Shown here: in pieces, positions 34,549 through 43,289 of the stretch
Position numbering within the stretch: position 1 is the first letter of the stretch
Layout of the letters: every line of letters begins with the position of its first letter
Source of the DNA: Microvirga lenta
Lineage (GTDB): Bacteria > Pseudomonadota > Alphaproteobacteria > Rhizobiales > Beijerinckiaceae
Assembly (NCBI RefSeq): GCF_020532555.1
Contig: NZ_JAJBBR010000004.1
Span: 434,001-498,000, forward strand
Direction of reading: 5' to 3'
Length of the DNA stretch: 64,000 nt
The notes under the pieces: model-generated
What the model saw: the letters and a program-made list of their open reading frames with translations, nothing else
Told to the model about the DNA's origin: nothing
The model's database searches: none
Program-made: the position numbers and the translations under genes

Positions 34549-37500
34549 ATGAGCTTCACAGAACTGTTCATCCGCCGCCCCGTCCTTTCGATGGTGGTGA
34601 GCCTCCTGATCCTGTTGCTCGGTGCGCAGGGCCTGATGAACCTGCAGGTGCGCCAGTACCCGGAGGTCGAGGAAACCACGATCACGATCACGACCACCTA
34701 CACGGGTGCGAGCGCCGATCTGATGCAGGGCTTCATCAGCACGCCCATCGCGAAGTCGGTCTCGAGCGCCGAGGGCGTGGACTACGTCACGTCGCAGAGC
34801 CGCCTCGGCCTGAGCACCGTATCCGTGCGCATGCGCCTCAATACGGATCCGAACGCGGCGCTGACCGAGGTGACCTCCAAGGTGCAGCAGGTGCGCGCTC
34901 AGCTGCCGGCCGACGCCGAGGATCCGGTCATCGTGAAGGGCACCGGTCAGACCTTCGCCCTGATGTACATCACCTTCGCCAGTTCGGAGATGAATCCCGA
35001 GCAGGTCTCGGAGTTCCTGACGCGCGTCGTGCAGCCCCGCTTCGCGACCCTGGAAGGCGTCGGCTCCGCCGACATTCTCGGCGGCCGCGACTTCTCCATG
35101 CGGGTGTGGATTGACCCGGTCCGCCTTGCCGCCCGCGGGGTGACGGCCGGCGACGTGGTGGCCGCAATCCGCGCCAGCAACTTCCTGGCTGCGCCCGGAA
35201 AGACCAAGAACGAATACGTCGCCTATGCGCTCGAAATGCAGACGACGTTCCAGACGCCCGAGTCGTTCGCCACGCTCCCGATCCGCTCCAACGGCGACCA
35301 GGTCGTGCGTTTGAGCGACGTCGCCGACGTCGAGCTCGGGCCCAAGAGCACGGACACCAAGGTCAGCTTCAACGGCAAGGAAGGCACCTTCATCGGCATC
35401 ACGCCGACGCCGGCCGCCAACCCGCTGACCGTGGCCGAAGAGGTGACGAAGGCCATCGACACGATCCGCCCGACCCTGCCGAAAGGCATGACGGTTCAGA
35501 TCGTCTACGATGCGTCGAACTTCATCTCGGCCTCGATCGAGGAGGTGTTCAAGACCATCGGCGAGGCGGCGCTCATCGTTATCGTCGTCATCCTGCTCTT
35601 CCTCGGGTCCTTCCGCTCGGTGCTCATCCCGATCGTGACGATCCCGCTGTCGCTGGTCGGCGTCTGTTTCGTCCTTTACGCACTGGGCTACTCGATCAAC
35701 CTGCTCACCCTGCTCGCCATGGTGCTGGCCATCGGCCTCGTCGTCGACGACGCCATTGTGGTGCTGGAGAACATCCACCGCCATATCGAGGAGGGATTGA
35801 AGCCCATCGATGCGGCCATTGTCGGCATGAAGGAGATCTTCCTTCCGATCGTGTCGATGACGATCACGCTCGCGGCGGTCTATGCCCCGATCGGCTTCAC
35901 CGAAGGCCTCACCGGCACCTTGTTCCGGGAATTCGCCTTCACCCTAGCGGGGTCGGTGATCATTTCGGGCATCATCGCCGTGACGCTGTCGCCCATGATG
36001 TCCTCGAAGCTCCTGAAGCCTCACGGCCATGGCGGACAGCGCGGCTTCGCCGGTTTCGTGGATCGGACCTTCACGAAGGTGGAGAACTGGTATGCACGGC
36101 GCCTGAAGGGGTCGCTCGATTACCGGCCCGTGACGCTGCTCATCGTGGCGGCGCTCCTCGGGACCACGGCCTTCATGTTCGTCAAGACCCCCTTCGAACT
36201 CGCTCCGGAGGAGGACCAGGGTGCCTATCTGGGCATCGTCAACGTGCCGCAATACGCCACGCCGGAATACACCCAGGCCTTTGCGGCGCAGTTCACGAAC
36301 GCGGCCGAGAAGATTCCGGAGATCGACGACAATTTCCTCATCATCGGCATCGACGGTGGCGGCGGCGGCTTCGTGGGCTTCAAGCTCAAGGAGTGGAGCG
36401 AGCGCACGAAGAAGGGTGCCGAGACCAAGCAGGAGATTCAGAACCTCCTGAACGAGAACGCAGGTGTTCAGGCCTTCGTCTTCGCGCCACCGTCCCTGCC
36501 CGGCGCGGGCGGCGGCCTCCCAATCCAGTATGTCCTACGGACGATCGGCGATCCGTCCCAGGCCTACGAGGTCGCGGAGCAGGTGAAGCAGCGGGCGATG
36601 CAGTCCGGAAAGTTCATCGTGGTCCAGAACTCGGTGACCTATCAGACGCCCCGCGCGCGGATCATCATCGACCGCGACCGGGCGGCGGCACTCGGCGTGC
36701 CGGTCAGCGAGATCGGCAATACCCTCGGGGCCCTCGTCGGCGGTGCGCCGATCTCGAAGTTCGACCGGGACAACAGGAGCTACGACGTCATCAGCCAGGT
36801 GCGTCAGATCGATCGCCTGAATCCGGAGCGCCTGGGAGAGTACTATGTGCGCGCGGCCGACGGCTCCATGGTGCCGATCTCGGCTCTGGTGCGGATCGAG
36901 ACCGATGCGGCGCCTGCGGCCATCGAGCAGTTCAACCAGCTGAACGCGGCCACGCTCTCGGCGCTTCCTCTGCCGGGCGTGACGACGTCGGAGGGGCTTC
37001 AGGTTCTGCGTTCGATTGCCCAGGAGGTGATGCCGCAGGGCTTCTATGAGGATTATGCCGGTCAGTCCCGCCTCGAAGTCCAGGAGGGAAGCTCGATCCT
37101 GCTGGCGTTCGGGTTGGCCATCATCGTGATCTATCTCGTGCTCGCGGCGCAGTTCGAGAGCTTCCGGGATCCCTTCATCATCATGATGTCGGTGCCGCTC
37201 TCGATGTTCGGCGCGATGATCTTCCTCAATCTCGGCCTGGCGACCCTGAACATCTACACGGAAGTCGGCCTGATCACCCTGGTGGGGCTGATCACCAAGC
37301 ACGGCATCCTGATGGTCGAGTTCGCCAACGACTTGAAGGAGAAGCACGGTGTCAGCAGGCGCGAGGCGATCGAGGAGGCGGCACGCGTCCGTCTGCGCCC
37401 GATCCTCATGACCACCGCGGCCATGGTGCTCGGCGTGGCTCCGCTCCTTTATGCCAGCGGCGCGGGTGCGGCGGCCCGGTTCTCCATGGGCCTGGTGATC

Positions 37501-37638
37501 GCGTCGGGCATGTCAATCGGAACGATCTTCACCCTCTTCGTGGTGCCGATGTTCTACACCTTCATCTCGCGGGAGACGAAGAGGGTCGAGCATGCGGGCG
37601 AGCCGCAGGTCCGACACCCTGCTCTCGCAGCCGAATAA
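34549..37638 (+). CDS. RND multidrug efflux transporter (HAE1/AcrB-like)
   Basis: This 1029-residue proton-driven inner-membrane transporter has twelve helices and two large periplasmic loops (about 35-330 and 560-860). The proton-relay helix 4 is intact, with the Asp pair in IGLVVDDAIVVLENI. Helix 10 Lys lies in GLITKHGILMVEFAN. The N-terminus MSFTELFIRRPVLS is typical. Substrates cannot be predicted. A bidirectional terminator lies four bases after the stop. Confidence 0.95.
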   Translation: MSFTELFIRRPVLSMVVSLLILLLGAQGLMNLQVRQYPEVEETTITITTTYTGASADLMQGFISTPIAKSVSSAEGVDYVTSQSRLGLSTVSVRMRLNTDPNAALTEVTSKVQQVRAQLPADAEDPVIVKGTGQTFALMYITFASSEMNPEQVSEFLTRVVQPRFATLEGVGSADILGGRDFSMRVWIDPVRLAARGVTAGDVVAAIRASNFLAAPGKTKNEYVAYALEMQTTFQTPESFATLPIRSNGDQVVRLSDVADVELGPKSTDTKVSFNGKEGTFIGITPTPAANPLTVAEEVTKAIDTIRPTLPKGMTVQIVYDASNFISASIEEVFKTIGEAALIVIVVILLFLGSFRSVLIPIVTIPLSLVGVCFVLYALGYSINLLTLLAMVLAIGLVVDDAIVVLENIHRHIEEGLKPIDAAIVGMKEIFLPIVSMTITLAAVYAPIGFTEGLTGTLFREFAFTLAGSVIISGIIAVTLSPMMSSKLLKPHGHGGQRGFAGFVDRTFTKVENWYARRLKGSLDYRPVTLLIVAALLGTTAFMFVKTPFELAPEEDQGAYLGIVNVPQYATPEYTQAFAAQFTNAAEKIPEIDDNFLIIGIDGGGGGFVGFKLKEWSERTKKGAETKQEIQNLLNENAGVQAFVFAPPSLPGAGGGLPIQYVLRTIGDPSQAYEVAEQVKQRAMQSGKFIVVQNSVTYQTPRARIIIDRDRAAALGVPVSEIGNTLGALVGGAPISKFDRDNRSYDVISQVRQIDRLNPERLGEYYVRAADGSMVPISALVRIETDAAPAAIEQFNQLNAATLSALPLPGVTTSEGLQVLRSIAQEVMPQGFYEDYAGQSRLEVQEGSSILLAFGLAIIVIYLVLAAQFESFRDPFIIMMSVPLSMFGAMIFLNLGLATLNIYTEVGLITLVGLITKHGILMVEFANDLKEKHGVSRREAIEEAARVRLRPILMTTAAMVLGVAPLLYASGAGAAARFSMGLVIASGMSIGTIFTLFVVPMFYTFISRETKRVEHAGEPQVRHPALAAE

Positions 37639-37641
37639 GAA

Positions 37642-37667
37642 AAAGGCCGGGCAATGCCCGGCCTTTC
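37642..37667. terminator. Intrinsic terminator between the RND gene and the convergent Fur-like gene
   Basis: An 11-base perfect stem (AAAGGCCGGGC, 37642-37652, with GCCCGGCCTTT, 37656-37666) closes a three-base loop. Flanking A and T runs let it act in both directions. Confidence 0.85.
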
Positions 37668-37717
37668 GATTCTGGTATTTAAAAGGGCAGGGCCTTGCCG
37701 GCACCTGCCCTGATCTT

Positions 37718-38170
37718 TTAGCGGGAAATCTCGCCCTCGACTTCGATGAAGGGCGACAGATTCTTGAAGCCTGCCTGCTCCGCAGCCTTTCGGACCGCTT
37801 CGGCGACTTCGGTCGAGTGGACCTCGACCGTCTCCCCGGTCTTCGTGCAGACGAACATGACCTTCATCGCATTCACTTCCGGCTGACCGTGCGAGACGAT
37901 GTAGGAGTTCTGCGTCGCAAGCCGATGCACGAGGCCGGCGTCGCGCAGGAAATCCAGGGCCCGGTAGATCGTCACCGGCGCAAGGCGCTTCTTGTCGCTG
38001 CTCAGGCGGTCGACGAGGTCATAGGCCCCGACCGGTCCCCCGCTCTGGACGAGTTCGCGATAAACGCGCTCACGGATGGGCGTCAGCCGCAGATTGTTCT
38101 CGCGGCACAAATCGTCGGCGCGGCGGAGGAGATTTTCCTCTTCCTCTTTCTTGAGGGCTCGGGCACTCAT
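37718..38170 (-). CDS. Degenerate Fur-family regulator lacking metal-site residues
   Basis: The 150-residue protein keeps the Fur DNA-binding half (LTPIRERVYRELV; APVTIYRALDFLRDAGLVHRL), but the metal-binding half is altered. The His-rich segment following the wing reads HGQPEVNAM where the neighbouring Zur has HPHHHDM. The CxxC pair is reduced to CTKTG, and the C-terminal CxxC is absent. The ATG at 38170 has AGGAG upstream. It may bind DNA without metal or respond to another ligand, such as haem as in Irr-like proteins, though no haem motif is seen. It lies downstream of zur on the same strand, but 200 bases separate them and an inverted repeat marks its own promoter region. Confidence 0.82.
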   Translation of the reverse strand: MSARALKKEEEENLLRRADDLCRENNLRLTPIRERVYRELVQSGGPVGAYDLVDRLSSDKKRLAPVTIYRALDFLRDAGLVHRLATQNSYIVSHGQPEVNAMKVMFVCTKTGETVEVHSTEVAEAVRKAAEQAGFKNLSPFIEVEGEISR

Positions 38171-38195
38171 GAACCTGGCTCCTGTTACTACGAAT

Positions 38196-38213
38196 CCTAT
38201 ATGTTCATATAGG
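38196..38213. promoter_or_regulatory. Inverted repeat upstream of the Fur-like gene
   Basis: CCTATATG and CATATAGG form a perfect 8-base inverted repeat with a TT centre, 26 bases upstream of the Fur-like ATG. It could be an autoregulatory site or an AT-rich promoter element. The half CATATAGG recurs upstream of zur (38803-38810) and of the membrane fusion protein gene (near 33358-33365). Confidence 0.45.
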
Positions 38214-38371
38214 TAAAGCCTGGCTTGCACAATGTGGTATCGTTGCAATTTCTACTTGCAATTATGCAGATGAATGCAGCCACGCGTGCTTGTCGGAAAG
38301 CGCGCCCGGATCGCCGGAATCGGCACTAACATCCGGTGCCGGAAAGAAGTTTCGGGAAAAGTGCCGCTATT

Positions 38372-38779
38372 CTACTTTGCGCAGGTTTCGCAAAGTCCCC
38401 TGACCTCAACGGTGACTTTCTTTGGGGAAAACGCGTGGGCGTCACTCCAGTGAGACAGGCGCTCGCTGATCTGCGAGTCGGTGAATTCCTTCACCGATCC
38501 GCATTCCTCGCAGATGGCAAAGGCTGCCATGTCGTGATGGTGAGGATGGCTGCAGGTGACATAGGCGTTGAGGCTCTCGAGTCGGTGCGCCAGTCCCTTC
38601 TCGATGAGCTTGTCGAGGGAACGGTAGACCGTCGGCGGCGTAACGGCGCCCTTCGACCGCATCCGATCCAGAACCTCGTAGGCCGAGAGCGGATTCTGAG
38701 CGGCGACCAGGATCCGATAGACGCGCTTCTGCGTCTCGTTCAACTCGTCTACGGCATGGTTGTGATGTGTCGGCGCCAT
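38372..38779 (-). CDS. zur: Fur-family zinc uptake regulator Zur
   Basis: The 135-residue repressor has the winged helix (PPTVYRSLDKLIEKGLAHRL) and intact metal sites: CSHPHHHDM, the CEECG pair and a C-terminal CETC pair for the structural zinc. The His cluster and the two CxxC motifs fit Zur better than Fur. The N-terminal APTHHNHAVDEL is also His-rich. The ATG at 38779 has AGGTGG at proper spacing. It would repress zinc uptake genes when zinc is plentiful. No znuABC genes are adjacent, so its targets lie elsewhere. Confidence 0.85.
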   Translation of the reverse strand: MAPTHHNHAVDELNETQKRVYRILVAAQNPLSAYEVLDRMRSKGAVTPPTVYRSLDKLIEKGLAHRLESLNAYVTCSHPHHHDMAAFAICEECGSVKEFTDSQISERLSHWSDAHAFSPKKVTVEVRGLCETCAK

Positions 38780-38908
38780 CGATTTCCACCTGCGATGCTC
38801 ATCATATAGGCTCCAACCGGCCATTTTTGAATGAGCATCCTCAGGTCTTCCTGACGGAGACCCGCCACCGTGGCAAGAGCGATTGCGGGACTCGTCCGGA
38901 ACGGTCGA

Positions 38909-40084
38909 TCAGAGGTCGACCCAGGCCGCCTTCCTCTGAGAGGAGCGGACGGCGGCATCGATGAAGCGGACGCCCCTGACCCCGTGCTCGACCGTGGGGG
39001 CCTGGAGCGAGAGCGGATCGGGATCCCGTCCCTCGAGACGCGCCGCGATCTGCTCGGCCACATCGGTGTAGATCTGCGCGAAGCCCTCGAGATACCCTTC
39101 GGGATGCCCTCCCGGGATGCGGGAGGCCGCGCGCGATATGTCGTTCGCCCCGGCACCGTTGCGGCGGATGAGCCGTGGTGGCTCTCCGAGAGGCGAAAAC
39201 ACCAGCAGGTTGGGATTCTCCTGGTGCCATTCGAGACCCGCCTTCTCTCCATAGATCCGGATGCGCAGACCGTTCTCCTGACCCGACGCAACCTGGCTGC
39301 ACCAGAGCATGCCCCGGGCGCCGGAGGCGAAGCGCAGCATCATGTGCGCATTGTCGTCGAGCCTGCGGCCTTCCACGAAGGTGTGCAACTCGGCAGAAAG
39401 AGACGTCACCTCGTCGCCGGTCATGAACTCGACCAGGTTGAACGCGTGGGTGCCGATATCGCCGACCGCCCCGGCAGGGCCGGACCGGGCCGGATCCGTC
39501 CGCCACTCCGCCTGCTTGTTGCCCGTCTCTTCCGTGCGGGTGGCAAGCCAGTCCTGGGCATATTCCACCTGCACGACCCGGATCTTGCCGAGTTGGCCTT
39601 CCTTCGCAATGGACCGGGCCTGACGCACCAGCGGGTATCCTGTGTAGTTATGGGTCACCGCGAAGATCAGACCGGATTCCTGGGCGAGCTTCGCGAGCTG
39701 ATCGGCCTCCCGCCTCGTGGTCGTGAGGGGCTTGTCGCAGATCACATGAATGCCGGCCTTGAGAAAGGCACGGGCGGCAGCGGCGTGGGCATGGTTCGGC
39801 GTCACGATGGCGACAGCATCAATCCCGTCCTTCAGACGCCGTTCCCGGCGCGCCATCTCGTTGAAGTCGCCATAGACGCGATCCGGTTTCAGAAGGAGGT
39901 CCTCTCCCGACACACGGGCGCGCTCCGGGTCCGAGGAAAGGGCGCCCGCGACGAGCTCCCATCTATCATCCAGCCGGGCCGCGATCCGGTGCACCGCACC
40001 GATGAAAGCCCCGCGCCCGCCGCCGACCATGCCGAGACGGAGGCGGCGGCTCAGCTTTTGATCCTGAGATGCGGTAATCGTCAT
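38909..40084 (-). CDS. Gfo/Idh/MocA-family oxidoreductase
   Basis: The 391-residue NAD(P)-dependent sugar or polyol dehydrogenase has a Rossmann start (LRLGMVGGGRGAFIGAVHR), the family EKP-like motif as CDKPLTTT, and a conserved His region (GDIGTHAFNLVEFMTG). It is the last gene of a minus-strand operon with an ABC sugar importer and a TIM-barrel isomerase. The start four bases after the isomerase stop implies tight coupling. Oxidation of an imported sugar or cyclitol is likely, but the substrate is not evident. Confidence 0.9.
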   Translation of the reverse strand: MTITASQDQKLSRRLRLGMVGGGRGAFIGAVHRIAARLDDRWELVAGALSSDPERARVSGEDLLLKPDRVYGDFNEMARRERRLKDGIDAVAIVTPNHAHAAAARAFLKAGIHVICDKPLTTTRREADQLAKLAQESGLIFAVTHNYTGYPLVRQARSIAKEGQLGKIRVVQVEYAQDWLATRTEETGNKQAEWRTDPARSGPAGAVGDIGTHAFNLVEFMTGDEVTSLSAELHTFVEGRRLDDNAHMMLRFASGARGMLWCSQVASGQENGLRIRIYGEKAGLEWHQENPNLLVFSPLGEPPRLIRRNGAGANDISRAASRIPGGHPEGYLEGFAQIYTDVAEQIAARLEGRDPDPLSLQAPTVEHGVRGVRFIDAAVRSSQRKAAWVDL

Positions 40085-40088
40085 CGTC

Positions 40089-41165
40089 TCACTCCGCGGC
40101 CGCACGCATTGTTTCGATGCCGAGCATCCGCCGGTTGGCGGCCTCGTCCGTTCCGCCGGCGGCGAAGTCGTCGAACGCCTTCTCCGTCACGCGGATGATG
40201 TGATTCCTGATGAACTCGGCGCCCTCGCGCGCGCCGTCCTCCGGATGCTTCAAGGCGCATTCCCACTCGAGAACGGCCCAGGAATCGTAATCGTATTGGG
40301 CCAGCTTGGAGAAGATGGCATTGAAATCCACCTGTCCGTCTCCCAGGGACCGGAACCGTCCGGCTCGATTGATCCAGCTCTCGTACCCGCCATAGACGCC
40401 GACACGGCCCGTGGGGTTGAACTCCGCGTCCTTGGCATGGAAGGCCTTGATGCGGTCGTGGTAGAGATCGATGAAGGCGACGTAGTCGAGCTGCTGCAGC
40501 AGAAAGTGGCTGGGATCGTAGTTGATGCAGGCGCGGGCATGGCCGCCAACCGCGTCGACGAAGCGCTCGAAGGTCGCGCCGTCGTGGATGTCTTCCCCAG
40601 GATGAATCTCGTAGGCGACGTCGCAGCCTGCATCCTCATAGGCATCGAGGATGGGGCGCCAGCGCCGTCCCAGCTCTTCGAAGGCGGTCTCGATGAGACC
40701 CGTCGGCCGCTGCGGCCAGGGATAGACGAAGGGCCAGGCGAGGGCGCCCGAGAAGGACACGCTGACGGTGAGGCCAAGACGCCTGGAGGCCTGCGCCGCC
40801 ATGAGCATCTGTTCGACGGCCCAGGCCTGCCGTGCCTTCGGATTGCCTCTCACCTCGGGAGCCGCAAACCCATCGAATGCCTCGTCGAATGCAGGGTGAA
40901 CCGCAACGAGCTGGCCCTGCAGATGGGTCGACAGCTCGGTTATGTCGAGGCCATGACTCTGGACGATGCCCTGGATCTCGTCGCAATAGGTGTCGGACTC
41001 GGCCGCCTTTTTCAGGTCGAAGAGGCGAGCGTCCCATGTGGGAATCTGCACCCCTTTGTAGCCGAGTGCCGCCGCCCAGCGACAGATCGAGTCCAGCGAG
41101 TTGAACGGAGCCTCGTCGCCTGCGAACTGGGCAAGGAAAAGGCCTGGACCCTTCATGGTTTTCAT
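40089..41165 (-). CDS. Sugar phosphate isomerase/epimerase (xylose isomerase-like TIM barrel)
   Basis: The 358-residue AP-endonuclease-2-type TIM barrel shows metal-site segments such as VAYEIHPGEDIHDG, CINYDPSHF, KAFHAKDAEF and VLEWECAL, with Glu, His and Asp ligands present. Such enzymes isomerise or epimerise sugars, inosose or 3-keto sugars. It lies between the importer and the Gfo/Idh dehydrogenase and probably acts with the latter. The ATG at 41165 has AGGGAG upstream. A second ATG at 41156 is possible. Confidence 0.88.
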   Translation of the reverse strand: MKTMKGPGLFLAQFAGDEAPFNSLDSICRWAAALGYKGVQIPTWDARLFDLKKAAESDTYCDEIQGIVQSHGLDITELSTHLQGQLVAVHPAFDEAFDGFAAPEVRGNPKARQAWAVEQMLMAAQASRRLGLTVSVSFSGALAWPFVYPWPQRPTGLIETAFEELGRRWRPILDAYEDAGCDVAYEIHPGEDIHDGATFERFVDAVGGHARACINYDPSHFLLQQLDYVAFIDLYHDRIKAFHAKDAEFNPTGRVGVYGGYESWINRAGRFRSLGDGQVDFNAIFSKLAQYDYDSWAVLEWECALKHPEDGAREGAEFIRNHIIRVTEKAFDDFAAGGTDEAANRRMLGIETMRAAAE

Positions 41166-41242
41166 GGGCTAACTCCCTGGGGCTTTGATATTGAAGGACA
41201 AGGGAAAGTCGCCACTGCGGTCATCGGCGCCTTACCGTTGTC

Positions 41243-41270
41243 CTCGCCCCTTCCCGTGGGAAAGGGCGAG
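41243..41270. terminator. Stem-loop between binding-protein and isomerase genes
   Basis: A 13-base stem with one mismatch (41243-41255 against 41258-41270) closes a two-base turn. It lies just after the sugar-binding protein gene. With no T run it is more likely an mRNA-stabilising or attenuating hairpin than a full terminator. A dispersed repeat palindrome is another possibility. Confidence 0.55.
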
Positions 41271-41281
41271 AGACGAGCCGG

Positions 41282-42232
41282 TTAGAACGGTGAATCGGGG
41301 AAGTAGAAGTTCTTCGCGTTGTCCTTCGTGATCAGCTCGGCATTGATCACATAGGTGCCGCGCATCGGAGCATTGGCGAAGAACTGTCCCGCGGTCACGT
41401 ACATCGCGGTCGCGATCATTCCCGGAGGATAGGACACGTTGGCCGGCACCATCTTGTCCCCGTCCATGACACGCTTGACCATGTCCTTCATGCCGGCGCC
41501 GCCGAGGACGAACTTGACGTCGTCCCGCTTCGCCTGCCGAATGGCTTCCAGAACGCCCAGCGCCATGTCGTCGTCCGATGCCCAGACGGCATCGATCTTC
41601 GGATGCTTGGCGAGGTAGTCCTGCATCACCCGGAAGGCGTCGTCCCGGTTCCAGTTCGCGTATTGCTTGTCGATGACCTTCACGCCGGAGCCCTGGACGG
41701 CTTTCTCGAAATTGGTGACGCGCTCTTCGTCGATCACGGTCGGGATGCCGCGGAGGACCACGACGTTGCCTTCCTTCAGGTTGTCGACGAAGTACTTGCC
41801 GGCGACACGGCCGAATTCCGGGTTGTTGCCCGCCACGTAGATGTCCTGGATCGAGGCATCCTTGAGGCCGCGGTCCACGACGGTGATGAAGGTGCCGCGC
41901 TTCTTGACCTCGCCGACCGGGTTCGTGAGCTCGTCCGAGTTGAAGGGCAGGACGACGAGCGCATCGATATTCTGCGCCGACAGGTCGTCGAGCGCATTGG
42001 CCTGGGACGCGCCGTCGGGCGAGGTCTTCACCACGACTTTCAGGCCCGGATAGGTTTTCTCCAGTTGCTTGGCGGTTTCCTGCGCGTGATAGACGACACC
42101 GCCGGTCCAGCCATGAGTCGCGGCCGGAATGGAGACGCCGATGGTCACGTTCTTCTGCTGAGCGAAGGCGCCCGTCGCAAACCCGGCGAAGAGGCCTGCT
42201 GCAGCTGCCAGTTTCAGTGCCTTTCCTCTCAT
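41282..42232 (-). CDS. Sugar ABC transporter substrate-binding protein (RbsB-like)
   Basis: The 316-residue protein has a Sec signal peptide (about 1-24, GAFAQ) and a periplasmic-binding type I fold of the ribose/galactose family: IGVSIPAATHGWTGGV, SAQNIDALVVLPFNS and AVWASDDDMALGVLEA. The ATG has GGGAGGA upstream. It follows the ATPase and permease genes and precedes a stem-loop. Family members bind pentoses, hexoses, polyols or autoinducer-2. The exact ligand is unknown. Confidence 0.92.
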   Translation of the reverse strand: MRGKALKLAAAAGLFAGFATGAFAQQKNVTIGVSIPAATHGWTGGVVYHAQETAKQLEKTYPGLKVVVKTSPDGASQANALDDLSAQNIDALVVLPFNSDELTNPVGEVKKRGTFITVVDRGLKDASIQDIYVAGNNPEFGRVAGKYFVDNLKEGNVVVLRGIPTVIDEERVTNFEKAVQGSGVKVIDKQYANWNRDDAFRVMQDYLAKHPKIDAVWASDDDMALGVLEAIRQAKRDDVKFVLGGAGMKDMVKRVMDGDKMVPANVSYPPGMIATAMYVTAGQFFANAPMRGTYVINAELITKDNAKNFYFPDSPF

Positions 42233-42290
42233 GTTTTCCTCCCTGAGGGTTGGCTGAGTCCTTCTTGCTTCCGGTGGACCCCGACCGGCT

Positions 42291-43289
42291 TCATCGCCCG
42301 CGCTGAAGAGAGCGCTGCACGAGCATGGCGATAATGATGATGGCACCCTGGACCGCGCCCACGAGAAACTCGGAGACGAAGTTCGACAGGACCATGATGT
42401 TGGCGACGAGCTCCAGGATGATGGCGCCGACGACGGTGCCCCAGACACGCCCTATGCCGCCGCGCAGCGCCGTGCCGCCGATGACGACCGCCGTAATGGC
42501 CTGGAGCTCCCAGAGCAGCCCTGTGGTGGGGGTGGCCGATCCCAGGCGCGGCACGTAGACCAGGATCGCGATGCCGACGCAGATGCCCTGAATGACATAG
42601 GTTAGCGTGCGGACCCGCCAGATCGGAACGCCCGAGTAGCGTGCCACGTCCTCGTTCGAGCCGAGGGCGATCACGTGGCGTCCGAAGGACGTCTTGTAGA
42701 GGATCAAGGCACCGATCGCAGCGACCACGAGAAAGGCGATGATCGGCACGGGAATGCCGGCGATGTCGCCGAAGTAGACGGGGCGATAGAGCTCGCGCAA
42801 CTCCGAACTGCGCATGGTGATGGTGCCGCCGGCCGCGAGCCAGATGACCAGCGAGCGGAAAATGCCCATGGTGCCAAGCGTCACGATGAAGGGCTCGATC
42901 CGGCCGAATGTGACGATGAGGCCGTTCGCGAGGCCGCAGGCGGCGCCCAGGGCAATGGCAGCGGCCATGCCGATCGCCAGCGTTCCCATATCGCCGCCGC
43001 CGAGATTGTTCAGGGTCAGGATCATGACGCCGGCAACGAGCGCCGCCATGGAGCCGACGGAAAGGTCGAGGCCGCCCCCGGCGATCACGAAGGTCGCGCC
43101 GACGGCGATGATGGCGATGAATGCCGAGCGCGTCACCACGTTCAGGATGTTCGACGCGGTCAGGAAATCCGGATTGATCAGTGCGCCCGCGATCACGAGG
43201 ACGATCAGCGCAATGAATGGCGAGAGCGCCCGCATGTCGACAGTGAATCTGCGCTTTTCAGGGGTGGTGCGAAGCACGGTTTCGGTCAT
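42291..43289 (-). CDS. Sugar ABC transporter permease (RbsC-like)
   Basis: The 332-residue membrane protein has about eight to ten helices and the RbsC-type signature (GGGLDLSVGSMAAL; VIGGTALRGGIGRVWGT). Its ATG overlaps the ATPase stop as ATGA. It forms the homodimeric channel of the importer encoded by 41282-44806. Confidence 0.93.
   Translation of the reverse strand: MTETVLRTTPEKRRFTVDMRALSPFIALIVLVIAGALINPDFLTASNILNVVTRSAFIAIIAVGATFVIAGGGLDLSVGSMAALVAGVMILTLNNLGGGDMGTLAIGMAAAIALGAACGLANGLIVTFGRIEPFIVTLGTMGIFRSLVIWLAAGGTITMRSSELRELYRPVYFGDIAGIPVPIIAFLVVAAIGALILYKTSFGRHVIALGSNEDVARYSGVPIWRVRTLTYVIQGICVGIAILVYVPRLGSATPTTGLLWELQAITAVVIGGTALRGGIGRVWGTVVGAIILELVANIMVLSNFVSEFLVGAVQGAIIIIAMLVQRSLQRGR

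Noticed and set aside
41243-41270. Idea of a dispersed repeat (REP-like) family
   Set aside because: Only one clear copy of this CTCGCCCC-type palindrome was found in the window, so a repeat family cannot be supported here.
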